Both the position numbers and the translations under genes were made by a program. This document shows positions 34,216-43,364 of a stretch of DNA of 64,000 bases, in pieces. Source of the DNA: Paenibacillus mesophilus (lineage in GTDB: Bacteria; Bacillota; Bacilli; Paenibacillales; NBRC-103111); the NCBI RefSeq assembly GCF_005938385.1, contig NZ_VCRA01000015.1, positions 124,001 through 188,000 on the forward strand. The letters run 5' to 3'. Every line of letters starts with the position of its first letter. Within the stretch, counting starts at the first letter, position 1. The notes below the pieces were generated by a model. The model saw only the letters and a list, made by a program, of their open reading frames with translations, made no database searches and was not told the origin of the DNA.

Positions 34216-36439
34216 ATCGTAAAAGCTCCTTCTCCATGCGAATGATATGACTGCAGCTAATCGATTCTTGACCCAAATGTTCAGCAAACAAGTCTTTCAA
34301 ATCCTTGAGCAACTCAGCAATACGATCATCACCCTTTAACTTCGGAAGCACCTTTTCCGAAATCACCTGATCCAGCATCGCTATTCTTGAGGTCTGATAC
34401 TCAGCGTCCAATACCAGATGGCTGCTCAGCTTTTTCATCATCTCGCTCATCGTCCGGTATCCAAAATGAAGGTGATTAGGTGCCAATAGCCCATGCAGCC
34501 GCTTCAAATATGTAAATTCACTCTGAAGTCCGGTTCTGATCCCTTCGTCCATACGACTCCAGAACGTTTCCAAATCCACGTCGCTTAGAGTCATTACGAA
34601 TGCACGATCCAATACTTTATCCGAGATGCTATGAGTCGTTTCATCAACATTGATCGTACCGATAAGATATACATTGGGCGGAATATTGATTTTGGATGGA
34701 ATTCCATCCAGATCATTCCGGTTGTGCAGAGGGACTTCCTTATGCGACTCTACGCCGCTTAGGTAATCGCTTAAATAATACTCGACTCTCGCAAGATTCA
34801 TTTCATCCAATACAATAAAATGTGGCTTTTCGCGCTCCTCATGCGCATGCAGGATGATTCGCAGAAACTCCGTCATCATATACCTGTTCTCAAATGAACT
34901 GTAATAACCGAACAGTGCCGTCCCATCGGTCCAGTCCGGCCGGACAGGTATGATGGACAAATAAGGATTATCGGCCTCATAAGATAAACCATATACTGCA
35001 TTCGCATAGAGCTTAGCCAATTGCGTTTTACCGGTTCCTGAGATACCGCTAAGAATCACGAAATGCTTGTCGTCCAAAGCAGTCAAATTCAGATGCAGAT
35101 CCCTGATCAAATCTTTAGCAAATGTTAAGGAACTGTTCTGAACGGCCTCATAAATAACAGGGAAATTAAAGGTACAGTTGTATTCTATAATCTCCTTCGA
35201 ATCATCATCTATATGATCGCCATTTACGATGGAAGAGTCGTTTGTCGCATCTGTTTCAAGGAATTTGAATTTGCCACGGCCAGCTACGTGAGCAAACAAC
35301 AACGCGGCGCACACCAATTTCCCTTTGATTTCACGGACATCCTCTTCGAAACGCCGCGCAGCGTTATTATACGTTCCGATCCGATAGCCATTTTGTTCCA
35401 CTTCAAAATCATGCTGACTTAGTAATTCAATCGCTTCTTGCTTTAATTCTTCGTTATCCTGATTTGTTGTTCGAAATGATTTGAATAACCTCCATTCCTT
35501 AAGGCCTTCGCCAAGCAGTGCCTCAACGTTGGTATAGGTATGATTGTGGCCTTCCACATCAACTGCGAGCATGGGTCTGGATGAACCGGATCTCACCTCG
35601 TACTCTCTATATAATAAACAACCTTGAACGATCGTCTGCCCATCCCTCTTTAAGGAAAATTCTTGTTCTCTTTCACCTGATTTCTCATTCCCTGTAACTC
35701 CATATTGAATCTGATAGAACCTCCCGAACAGGGTTGCCGTGAAGGCCTCTTCAACAGAAGCTAGCAGGTCCATGATATGAGCGGCTTTAGCACTCTGTTC
35801 ACTGTACTCCAATGAATATTGGCGAAATGCAGCCGTCTGCTCCCAGGTTTGCTTCAAATAATCAATAATTGAACTTACTTCAAACTCCCCTTCAAGGGGA
35901 AGCATCATCCCGATGTAAATCCATGGTCGAATTCTCGGTTTGATCATTTCTATGAGTGCCTGGCCGAGTACCGCGCGCTCAATTTCGTTCCTTGTAAATG
36001 ATCCTGTTCTGGTGAATGTTCCGATCTTCGGATCCAATTCGTCAAGCATAGCATTTAGACGGTCACTTTTTACCAATTCATGAACTTGGTAGAAGCTTAG
36101 GTCTATTGTGACATACAGTCTTTTTTCAATGCCGTTAAACTCAAGAGTGAGCAGATTCACTTCTTTATTTCCAACCTTACGAACAATCTGGGCAAAGTAC
36201 TTTCTACCAATACTTGAATCCTTCTTTTGCTCCGCATACTTAGGATTCAATGCATCATGATAGGTCGTAACAAGAGTCTGGCCGTACGTTGCAATCCTAT
36301 AATCCTGACCGAGAAATTCAGCGGCTAATTGATCTATTTCAGATTTCCACAGTTGTTCCATGGAATCGTTCACCTTCTTGCACCGCTCCGCTGTATTATC
36401 TATATCGAATATTTGCTGGTATTGAGACAAGTTGATCAT
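34190..36439 (-). CDS. McrB-like AAA+ ATPase
   Basis: A 749-residue protein. The C-terminal third is an McrB-type AAA+ motor: Walker A LSGISGTGKTQLAKLY (about 461-476), Walker B HFIVLDEMNLARVEYYLSD (about 542) and the McrB signature LIGTINVDETTHSISDKVLDRA (about 592). The N-terminal ~430 residues have no recognised DNA-binding domain (no EVE, YTH or DUF3578 motif that I can see) and probably hold target recognition. It starts one base after the upstream helicase gene stops and overlaps the nuclease gene. McrB proteins use GTP or ATP to translocate DNA toward an McrC nuclease. Confidence 0.85.
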   Translation of the reverse strand: MINLSQYQQIFDIDNTAERCKKVNDSMEQLWKSEIDQLAAEFLGQDYRIATYGQTLVTTYHDALNPKYAEQKKDSSIGRKYFAQIVRKVGNKEVNLLTLEFNGIEKRLYVTIDLSFYQVHELVKSDRLNAMLDELDPKIGTFTRTGSFTRNEIERAVLGQALIEMIKPRIRPWIYIGMMLPLEGEFEVSSIIDYLKQTWEQTAAFRQYSLEYSEQSAKAAHIMDLLASVEEAFTATLFGRFYQIQYGVTGNEKSGEREQEFSLKRDGQTIVQGCLLYREYEVRSGSSRPMLAVDVEGHNHTYTNVEALLGEGLKEWRLFKSFRTTNQDNEELKQEAIELLSQHDFEVEQNGYRIGTYNNAARRFEEDVREIKGKLVCAALLFAHVAGRGKFKFLETDATNDSSIVNGDHIDDDSKEIIEYNCTFNFPVIYEAVQNSSLTFAKDLIRDLHLNLTALDDKHFVILSGISGTGKTQLAKLYANAVYGLSYEADNPYLSIIPVRPDWTDGTALFGYYSSFENRYMMTEFLRIILHAHEEREKPHFIVLDEMNLARVEYYLSDYLSGVESHKEVPLHNRNDLDGIPSKINIPPNVYLIGTINVDETTHSISDKVLDRAFVMTLSDVDLETFWSRMDEGIRTGLQSEFTYLKRLHGLLAPNHLHFGYRTMSEMMKKLSSHLVLDAEYQTSRIAMLDQVISEKVLPKLKGDDRIAELLKDLKDLFAEHLGQESISCSHIIRMEKELLRYGATQFWR

Positions 36440-36440
36440 T

Positions 36441-39209
36441 TCAAGACTCCTTTGACTTTACGTTGAATTTAACCTTCAAATAATCCAATAGAACTAATCC
36501 CCCGGCCTTATGCAGCGGCTCATTCTGCTTCTCACAATGAAACAGCTGAATGCACGATGGGCAGCCGTCCGAACAACCACAGCTGCTAATGATCTGTTGG
36601 GCTTTTTCCAAGAGAACCCCGAATTTTTCCGCAACTACCTCGACTATTCCCGAACCGCCTCCTGCTTGGCTATCGTAGAAGAACATTCCGGGCATTCCAA
36701 ACAAGGCTGAGCCAGAATAAAAAGAGGTGTGTTGAAAATCAGCCATACTGCACCTTACAATGGCTGGAATCGCGGATGCTAGAGCATGCTCAACCGCATG
36801 CAAGCTTCCTTCAAACAGATCCTCAAAGGTAACAAGTTCATGTTCCTGTAGCTCCTTAAGAAGTCCTCGGGTTGCATTCTTCCCTTCTTGATCCCACATC
36901 ACCCAGAAAGCTTCAGTTTGAAAACTAACTGGATATGTATTCGTTAATTGAACCGTTTCGGGGGGCATCGAGCCGTGATTGTACACTTTTTTATATCCAA
37001 AAGTGCTGCGCTTCACGATGATATTTCCGATGTTGGCCTTAGTTTCATCATCACTCGTCACTAATGAATTGGTAATGTCATGAATCTCGATGCTGTCTCG
37101 TACAATTCCCCTAGTATGATAATCTGCTCTCACCGGTTCGACAACGACCTTCCGCTGTTTGTTATTGACCCACTTTACTTTATAAAAGGTACGATTATCA
37201 GACCCAAGAAATACAGCGTCAACATGATAATCCCGAATCAAGGAGCGCCCATCTACACCCTGAAACAAGATATCTTCGTTCCAACCATTTTTGGTCACAA
37301 CCATATAGGTATCGCCCATTGTAAATAAGGGTTGATACCTCGGCGATTCCCCGTGATAAATTAGCTTTCCATCGACATTTTGCCACTGATCGTTATCCTC
37401 TATAACCACCTTGCGAAGAGCTGATGAGCGGACGTAATTCATAGCATTTATAACAATTCCGCCCTGCTCGTGTGCTGCATAGACGAGATGCTCCTTGATA
37501 AGCTTTGGATTCATGGTATTAATAGCCGCTGATTCAGGTTGTAGTTCAAAGAACTCTTTAGGATGACGAGCAAAGTATTGTTGTAACGGTTCTTCCTGAA
37601 CCATCATGATGACCACACCGTCTCTACTGCGGCCTACTCGACCAGCCTGTTGCCAAAAAGAGGCCTGCGAACCAGGGTATCCAAGTAAAATACATACGTC
37701 AAGGCATTTTACATCAATGCCAACCTCAAGAGCACTAGTAGTAACTACTCCCAAAATCTCACCTTGCTCGAGCTTTTGAATTGTTTTCTCTTTGACTTCC
37801 TGAGTGAGGTAAGCATGGTATGGCAGAAATAACTCTTGTCGCTCATCTGTTACGAGTTCTTCACATTCATGCAGATATGTTCGCACGATCATATTTACTT
37901 CGCGACTAAGAAGCTGGGCTTGCCCACGACTGCTTGAGAAAATTATGATTCTTGGCCAGCGCCCACCTCTGTATACTGTGCGTAGAATCTCATATAAATC
38001 AGATACCGTTGCTCTTTTCTTCCGTTCATCATCGGAGAGACCTGGATTCCACATTAAAATATCTTTCTTCTTCATGGGTGTTTGTGCATTGGATACTTCA
38101 TGAAACCCTTTGATTCCTCGCTTTCCCGTTAATTCCTCGACCAAGTACTTCGGATTGGCGATTGTAGCGGAGCAGGCAATGAACTGAACTTCTTTGTTAC
38201 CCAGACGTTCACAAAGCATTCTCAATCTACGAAGAATCATCGATACTTTTGAACCTAACAACCCTGAGTATTGATGCAGCTCATCAATGACGACATAGCG
38301 AATATTTTTAAGAAAGCGCAGCAATTGAGGCCCTTTTCCCGTTTGTGAACTTGCACCTTGAAGAATCAAGTGTAGATAATGCACATTTGTCAACCAATAA
38401 CGTCCTTCAGAGAACACTAAACTGGATGCTTGGTCTTTTCTCATGAGTTCCGGAACGTTACGCTGCCCATGGAGAATGCCTGCAGATATCTGTCGTCCGT
38501 TTACAGTGAACCGAGAGAAGCCATTAACTGAGAAGTTATTCGCTTGTTCATCTGCAGGATCGGCCCATTTTTGCAGATGTGCATACTGGTCTTCAACCAA
38601 TGCTTTGAACGGTGCCAAATAAAGCGCACATGCATCCGAATCGGCAACTAACTGCTCCATGATGGGAATATTGTAGGCAAGCGATTTCCCTGACGCCGTT
38701 TTCGTACAAATGACAACATTGCGTCCTTGGCGGATATTTTGGATAGCCTCTCCTTGATGCTCATATAATTTCTCTATACCCATAACTTTTAGCTTACTCT
38801 GCATCCACCTGGGCATTGTGATTTGCTCTGCAAAAGCTCCCTGCTCGGCGCTAATCTCATGTAAGTGTACATCGCTTCGAATACGTTTTCCCAGCTCCAA
38901 TAGGTCTCGGACAAGATTTTCACTATCAAAAGCATGCTGCAAAGGAAGTCTTCTATCTACAAGCATTTCCGCCTCTTCTGGAGTCAGCATGCCATCCAAG
39001 ATTGAACTTCCGTCATTAAAACAATATACACCTGATTCACGATTATTGAACTCTAAGTTAGCTTCAAAAGGACGCCACTCAGAGGTTCGAACACCATTAG
39101 CACGTTGATAAATCTCTCGATAATAACCAAGAGGATCTGCCTTATAGCTGATTTGAACGAAGTCTCCGTAAGGCTTTTGGCCCCCACATGTTGAACAGAT
39201 TATAGGCAT
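36441..39209 (-). CDS. DEAD-box helicase with DUF1998/MZB zinc domain (second copy)
   Basis: A 922-residue SF2 helicase of the MrfA/DruE-like group. N-terminal CSTCG (residues 5-9) suggests a small zinc knuckle; helicase motifs: TKTASGKSLAYN (about 164), VVIDELHQYSG (about 306), CSATIANP, and QQAGRVGRSRDG (about 519). The C-terminal DUF1998 domain ends with the four-cysteine cluster CGCSDGCPSCIQ (about 873). Such proteins unwind DNA with 3' overhangs and are part of Druantia and DISARM systems. It starts 3 bases after the related upstream helicase gene. The two helicases share domain order throughout, so they look like an old duplication. Confidence 0.85.
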   Translation of the reverse strand: MPIICSTCGGQKPYGDFVQISYKADPLGYYREIYQRANGVRTSEWRPFEANLEFNNRESGVYCFNDGSSILDGMLTPEEAEMLVDRRLPLQHAFDSENLVRDLLELGKRIRSDVHLHEISAEQGAFAEQITMPRWMQSKLKVMGIEKLYEHQGEAIQNIRQGRNVVICTKTASGKSLAYNIPIMEQLVADSDACALYLAPFKALVEDQYAHLQKWADPADEQANNFSVNGFSRFTVNGRQISAGILHGQRNVPELMRKDQASSLVFSEGRYWLTNVHYLHLILQGASSQTGKGPQLLRFLKNIRYVVIDELHQYSGLLGSKVSMILRRLRMLCERLGNKEVQFIACSATIANPKYLVEELTGKRGIKGFHEVSNAQTPMKKKDILMWNPGLSDDERKKRATVSDLYEILRTVYRGGRWPRIIIFSSSRGQAQLLSREVNMIVRTYLHECEELVTDERQELFLPYHAYLTQEVKEKTIQKLEQGEILGVVTTSALEVGIDVKCLDVCILLGYPGSQASFWQQAGRVGRSRDGVVIMMVQEEPLQQYFARHPKEFFELQPESAAINTMNPKLIKEHLVYAAHEQGGIVINAMNYVRSSALRKVVIEDNDQWQNVDGKLIYHGESPRYQPLFTMGDTYMVVTKNGWNEDILFQGVDGRSLIRDYHVDAVFLGSDNRTFYKVKWVNNKQRKVVVEPVRADYHTRGIVRDSIEIHDITNSLVTSDDETKANIGNIIVKRSTFGYKKVYNHGSMPPETVQLTNTYPVSFQTEAFWVMWDQEGKNATRGLLKELQEHELVTFEDLFEGSLHAVEHALASAIPAIVRCSMADFQHTSFYSGSALFGMPGMFFYDSQAGGGSGIVEVVAEKFGVLLEKAQQIISSCGCSDGCPSCIQLFHCEKQNEPLHKAGGLVLLDYLKVKFNVKSKES

Positions 39210-39212
39210 GTC

Positions 39213-41903
39213 TTAATCGATCCCTTCAATCAACGTCTTCAGCAGTATTTTAGCCCCCGGTTTGAATAAATCAATATTTCCTTTACCAGGGAGTTGTACG
39301 CAACTAGGACACCCTTCAGCACATGGACAGCTTTGAATAAGCTCTAGCGCTTTTCGCATGACTTTTGGGATCTTCTCGTAAATGGCTTCTATAGTTCCAA
39401 GACCAGAACCGTTCTCTCCATAAAAGCCGATAACAGGTCGACTAGCGAATGCGGCCATTCCGCTTGCAAAGAAGCCAGTAAAATCATTTGTATCACAAAT
39501 GATCATATCTGGAATAACCGAGGTCATCGCGTGTCCAGCAGCAAATAAGGATGCCTCAGCCAATGCATCTACTGGTCTGTTCTCGTCTGCCCATTCCTGG
39601 ACGTTGTTCTTTAAGTGTGCCCATTGTGAGTCCGATAAGGTTAGCCACATCCCTTCCGGAGCAAATTTAGCTACATAGGGATGCTCCAGTTGAACCTGCT
39701 CCGAATCATGCTTTTGTCCGAAATAAACTTTCTTGTAGCCGAACACACTGCGTTTAATTTCTAGTTCACCGTATGCTATGTTGATTCCATCCATGTCCTG
39801 CTTTCGATACATGTGCAAAATATCAATGGCATCCCGATAAGTAGATTGGGTATGATAGGTTAACTCCTGAATGGGTAGAAGTATGATTTCTCCCTTCCTG
39901 CGATTAATTGAATCAACCCTGTAGGCGCGATCCCCAGGAGTCCAATAGATAGCTCCTTCATGAAAATCTCGAAATGCACTCCATTCGTCCAAACCGTCTA
40001 CTACTATTTGATCTTGCCCTCGAATGGTTACACTGTAATTTTGCCCGGATATCGAGCGAAGGCTAAACTTTTTATCTGGTACAGCTTGCTCATCTGCTGC
40101 TGATGCCGAGGCAACTTGAAGTATCGAACGAATATAATCTTCATGTATGGAAGGGAACATGTTTTGTAAGTCCGCTGCTGTTATTTCCCGGCCTATCTCT
40201 TCTTTCAGCAAAGGAAGATGAAGAGAAAGCAATTTGTAATTGGTAGGATTGATTCTTACGACTTCTGGCGCCTTATGAATAAATTCAAGAGGATTCCGCA
40301 TGTAATATTGTTGTAGTGGATCATCCTGCCAGATTAGAATGGCAACCCCCTCACCTTTTCGTCCGACACGTCCGATCTGCTGGGAAAAAGCCGCCTTAGA
40401 CCCTGGATACCCTACCAGAACGGCTAAACTCAAATCACCAATATCGATTCCAACTTCCAGAGCATTCGTCGTAATAATGACATGTATTTCATGGGATTTC
40501 AGTCGATCAATAATTCTTTTGCGGGTCTCGTTGGGCAAAATCCCCGTATAGAAGGCCACTAGCTTCTCTCCCTCTACTTTATCCTTAGATAAGCGAAGTG
40601 GTTGACGCAGTACGTCCTTAATATATCGAGTGAACACCATCGTTTGACTACGAGAAGGTTGGAAAATAATGCTCTTAATCACCTTCTGGTCAACGGTCAT
40701 AATTTGTTTTGCCATCGTAATTGCATCGGTAGAGGGTGCGCGGCGCACTTGTTCGCCAGTAGACATACCAGGATTCCAGAGTACAATATCTTTCTTCTGA
40801 TGAGCTGAGCCATCGGTATTGATGAGGACAAAACCCTCAAGTCCTGTAAGATCCTCAGCTAACCTTTCTGGATTTTCAATCGTAGCTGAGCTTGTAATTA
40901 TTTGGATGCGATGTATATTTCCAAGCTCTCGACAAACCTTAAGAAGACGCCTAAGCACAAGAGCGACATGACTTCCAAATGTGCCGCGGTACATGTGCAT
41001 CTCATCAAGCACGATAAATTTGAGATTTCGAAGATAGTTCCGAATATGCTGACCCGATGCATATTTCAGCTTCTGCACCTGACCAAGAATGGAGTAATGA
41101 ATCATGTCCGGATTGGTCATCCATATTTGGGCATTCTCCATAATACGCTGCCTTGGCCCATTCTCTGTATCTCCGTCTAATCGGCCAATATGAATAGTAC
41201 GGTCTCCCAAGTCCAAATGAGTCTCAAACCACTCATCCAGAGAGGAATGATCTGAACTTGTACCCTTACCAAAACGTTTGATCTGATCCAATTGGTCATT
41301 AGCTAGTGCTTTGGTCGGAAATATGTACAACGCCCTTTCAGTAGGATGGTTATATAGATAGCTTATGATTGGCAAGTTGTAGGACAACGTCTTTCCGGAT
41401 GACGTAGATGTAACCAGAACCACATTAGATCCTGATCGAACTGCGTCTGCTGCTTGTGCTTGATGGATATAGAGCTGCTTGATCCCCATACGAAGCAATG
41501 CTTCTTTGATCGGGTCGGGGGTGGATAAGGGGATGTCGGCAAAAATGGGAGCTTTCGCCGGCAACGTATGAACATAGATTTCGGCAGTTTCCTCGTCGGC
41601 CAGCTTTCTCAGCCTTTCCAACACTTCGTCAGATGAAAATTCTTGGCTAACTACGCCAGGTATTCTTGAGTCCTCGCAAAGTGGAATTTCTTCTTTCTCC
41701 AATGGAACGATAGCGCTACAGTTGGGGCAATAGATCCCCTCCACGAATCCAGTGTAATTTTCATTCACTGGAGTCCAGTCTGAACATTTTATACCAGTTG
41801 GGGTATACTCAAGCATTCGCTTTTCTCCAATATGGCTGATTTTATGTGAAATCTGAACTGCTTTAAGCATATTCGAGCATTCTGAACATTTTAGAAATGC
41901 CAT
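39213..41903 (-). CDS. DEAD-box helicase with DUF1998/MZB zinc domain (first copy)
   Basis: A 896-residue SF2 helicase and first gene of the operon. An N-terminal zinc finger is formed by CSECSNML and YCPNCSAIV; helicase motifs: TSTSSGKTLSYN (about 158), IVLDEMHMYRGTFGSH (about 293), SSATIENPERLA, and QQIGRVGRKGEG (about 505). The C-terminal MZB cluster is CPCAEGCPSCVQ (about 856). Start is ATG 41903 with GGAGGGG in front; an upstream in-frame start lacks one. A good promoter lies 40 bases upstream. It parallels the second helicase domain for domain, which suggests they act as a pair. Confidence 0.85.
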   Translation of the reverse strand: MAFLKCSECSNMLKAVQISHKISHIGEKRMLEYTPTGIKCSDWTPVNENYTGFVEGIYCPNCSAIVPLEKEEIPLCEDSRIPGVVSQEFSSDEVLERLRKLADEETAEIYVHTLPAKAPIFADIPLSTPDPIKEALLRMGIKQLYIHQAQAADAVRSGSNVVLVTSTSSGKTLSYNLPIISYLYNHPTERALYIFPTKALANDQLDQIKRFGKGTSSDHSSLDEWFETHLDLGDRTIHIGRLDGDTENGPRQRIMENAQIWMTNPDMIHYSILGQVQKLKYASGQHIRNYLRNLKFIVLDEMHMYRGTFGSHVALVLRRLLKVCRELGNIHRIQIITSSATIENPERLAEDLTGLEGFVLINTDGSAHQKKDIVLWNPGMSTGEQVRRAPSTDAITMAKQIMTVDQKVIKSIIFQPSRSQTMVFTRYIKDVLRQPLRLSKDKVEGEKLVAFYTGILPNETRKRIIDRLKSHEIHVIITTNALEVGIDIGDLSLAVLVGYPGSKAAFSQQIGRVGRKGEGVAILIWQDDPLQQYYMRNPLEFIHKAPEVVRINPTNYKLLSLHLPLLKEEIGREITAADLQNMFPSIHEDYIRSILQVASASAADEQAVPDKKFSLRSISGQNYSVTIRGQDQIVVDGLDEWSAFRDFHEGAIYWTPGDRAYRVDSINRRKGEIILLPIQELTYHTQSTYRDAIDILHMYRKQDMDGINIAYGELEIKRSVFGYKKVYFGQKHDSEQVQLEHPYVAKFAPEGMWLTLSDSQWAHLKNNVQEWADENRPVDALAEASLFAAGHAMTSVIPDMIICDTNDFTGFFASGMAAFASRPVIGFYGENGSGLGTIEAIYEKIPKVMRKALELIQSCPCAEGCPSCVQLPGKGNIDLFKPGAKILLKTLIEGID

Positions 41904-41941
41904 AACTAACCCCTCCACACTATCATTGTTAATTTTATTAA

Positions 41942-41970
41942 ATCATATAGATTGGTCGGCTGAATGTCAT
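41942..41970 (-). promoter_or_regulatory. Sigma-A-type promoter of the helicase/McrB operon
   Basis: -35 ATGACA and -10 TATGAT, each one base off consensus, with a 17-base spacer, pointing into the first helicase gene. The predicted start site is about 30 bases before the ATG. Confidence 0.6.
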
Positions 41971-42739
41971 GGAATATATGTTCCCGCGGGATTATTTTCC
42001 TATCTGGGTATTTCGACAAAATGATCCTTTAGTCCTGTAAGTATGAAACTGAAAAAGACGATCGAAGTCGTCCCAGAATGTTTATAAATCCGAACTTGGC
42101 AACTTGATGTTTCGGTCGGGTGTTAAGTCATAGTCATTGCCTGAAATAATATAAAACACCAATAAGGATGTTGAATTTATTTCTAAAGTACTTGATCAAA
42201 TCCCACAAAAATAATCAATCTGCATAATTTTCAAGATTAAAATAGAGTCTTTGGAGAATGCCCGTTGTTTTCACACTAATAAGAGTGAACTTTATCAAGA
42301 ATGAAAGAGAAATCGATATTGGCTTGAATTTCTATGTAAATAATCTTGGGGAACAAGATCTTCTATGCAATTGGATCCATATTATTTTGAACTTTGGAAT
42401 TGGAACGAAGCACAAACCATCTCGCCCCTGTACTCAACCAAATTAACGCGGTGATTGACTGAAGGTAATTAATAAAAAGTTGACTGTTGAGGGGTTCTCA
42501 ACAGTCTGACTACAATCGAAAATCATTCATCGAATTGGAATTATCGGGACTTTCTCTAATAGTTTACTTGCGTCTGGAGAATTGTTGGAATTTAGAGCCC
42601 GGATTTATTTGCTATTTACTATGCATACTCTGGGGCCACAGTTCAGTTCTCTGTCAAGTCCTCTTATTTAATTCTGAAGAATACCCTATTTTAGAAGGGA
42701 AGATATGCACAATAGAATATTCCAATATTAATAAATTTG
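41971..42739. other. Gene-poor gap between the helicase operon and the EVE/BREX locus
   Basis: About 770 bases, AT-rich, with no well-supported gene. Two plus-strand frames (42258-42446 and 42487-42759) have odd composition and no ribosome site; they may be decayed remnants. No terminator of the BREX/EVE unit is evident. Confidence 0.4.
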
Positions 42740-43192
42740 TTATGAAAGAGATAAGATAGTGTCATAATCTTTTTCCGAAATGACTTTTGTAGACTGTCTA
42801 AAATATAAACCGTAGTTTTTTTTATCAACTATAAAATCTAGCGATTCCTTTATATCCGAAATATTTACTTTATTATTAAAAATTTTAATGTTTGTTAACG
42901 GAGAGGAGAGCTTAAACAGTGTAAATAACTTACTATATGATTCATCTAAAATGGGTTCCAACGTATCATTTTCTTTGATGTCATCGGATAATTCAAAAGA
43001 ACAAACAAATGATCTACGCCCTTTCCCTGCTAAGTATAAAATTACCTTACTTCCCTTATTTATTTTCATGATATTTGGAGCATTTTTTGAATACACCCAA
43101 ATCTTTTTAGAAAGTAACTCTTTAATAATGTCTTCTCCGTTTAACTTCAATGAACCTAAATCCATATCATTTACAACGAAAATAAAGTGCAT
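42740..43192 (-). CDS. EVE-domain-like (PUA-type) protein
   Basis: A 150-residue protein that reads like an EVE/PUA-type fold: an opening beta strand (HFIFVVND), then IWVYSKNAPNIMKINKGSKVILYLAGKGRRSFVCSFEL, where the central part matches the conserved 'GD.v.fy.sg' region of EVE domains, and a tail YGLYFRQSTKVISEKDYD. EVE domains bind modified bases in DNA or RNA and accompany McrB-type and other restriction systems. Start is ATG 43192 behind AAAGGGG. It follows brxL by 172 bases and has its own likely promoter, so it may be an add-on to BREX rather than part of its operon. Confidence 0.65.
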   Translation of the reverse strand: MHFIFVVNDMDLGSLKLNGEDIIKELLSKKIWVYSKNAPNIMKINKGSKVILYLAGKGRRSFVCSFELSDDIKENDTLEPILDESYSKLFTLFKLSSPLTNIKIFNNKVNISDIKESLDFIVDKKNYGLYFRQSTKVISEKDYDTILSLS

Positions 43193-43282
43193 ATTTAAAA
43201 TCCCCTTTATAATGTCGAACAATTCTCAAATAACAAAAAGGTCAGTATTTACAACACAAGACTGTACTATTATTTCTGTTAC

Positions 43283-43310
43283 TTATATCACTCTTGTCAT
43301 GTTTGACAAT
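43283..43310 (-). promoter_or_regulatory. Promoter candidate for the EVE-like gene
   Basis: -35 TTGTCA and -10 TATAAG with a 16-base spacer in the gap after brxL. The -35 lies in a short inverted repeat (TTGTCA-AACA-TGACAA), which could be an operator. Confidence 0.45.
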
Positions 43311-43364
43311 GGGCTTTTTTAGCTAATTGCATAATTTAAACTATCATAATTACAAACTATCGAC

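Noticed and set aside
42258..42759. Two short plus-strand frames in the gap before the EVE-like gene
   Set aside because: No ribosome sites, odd composition and no recognisable family; kept only as possible remnants.
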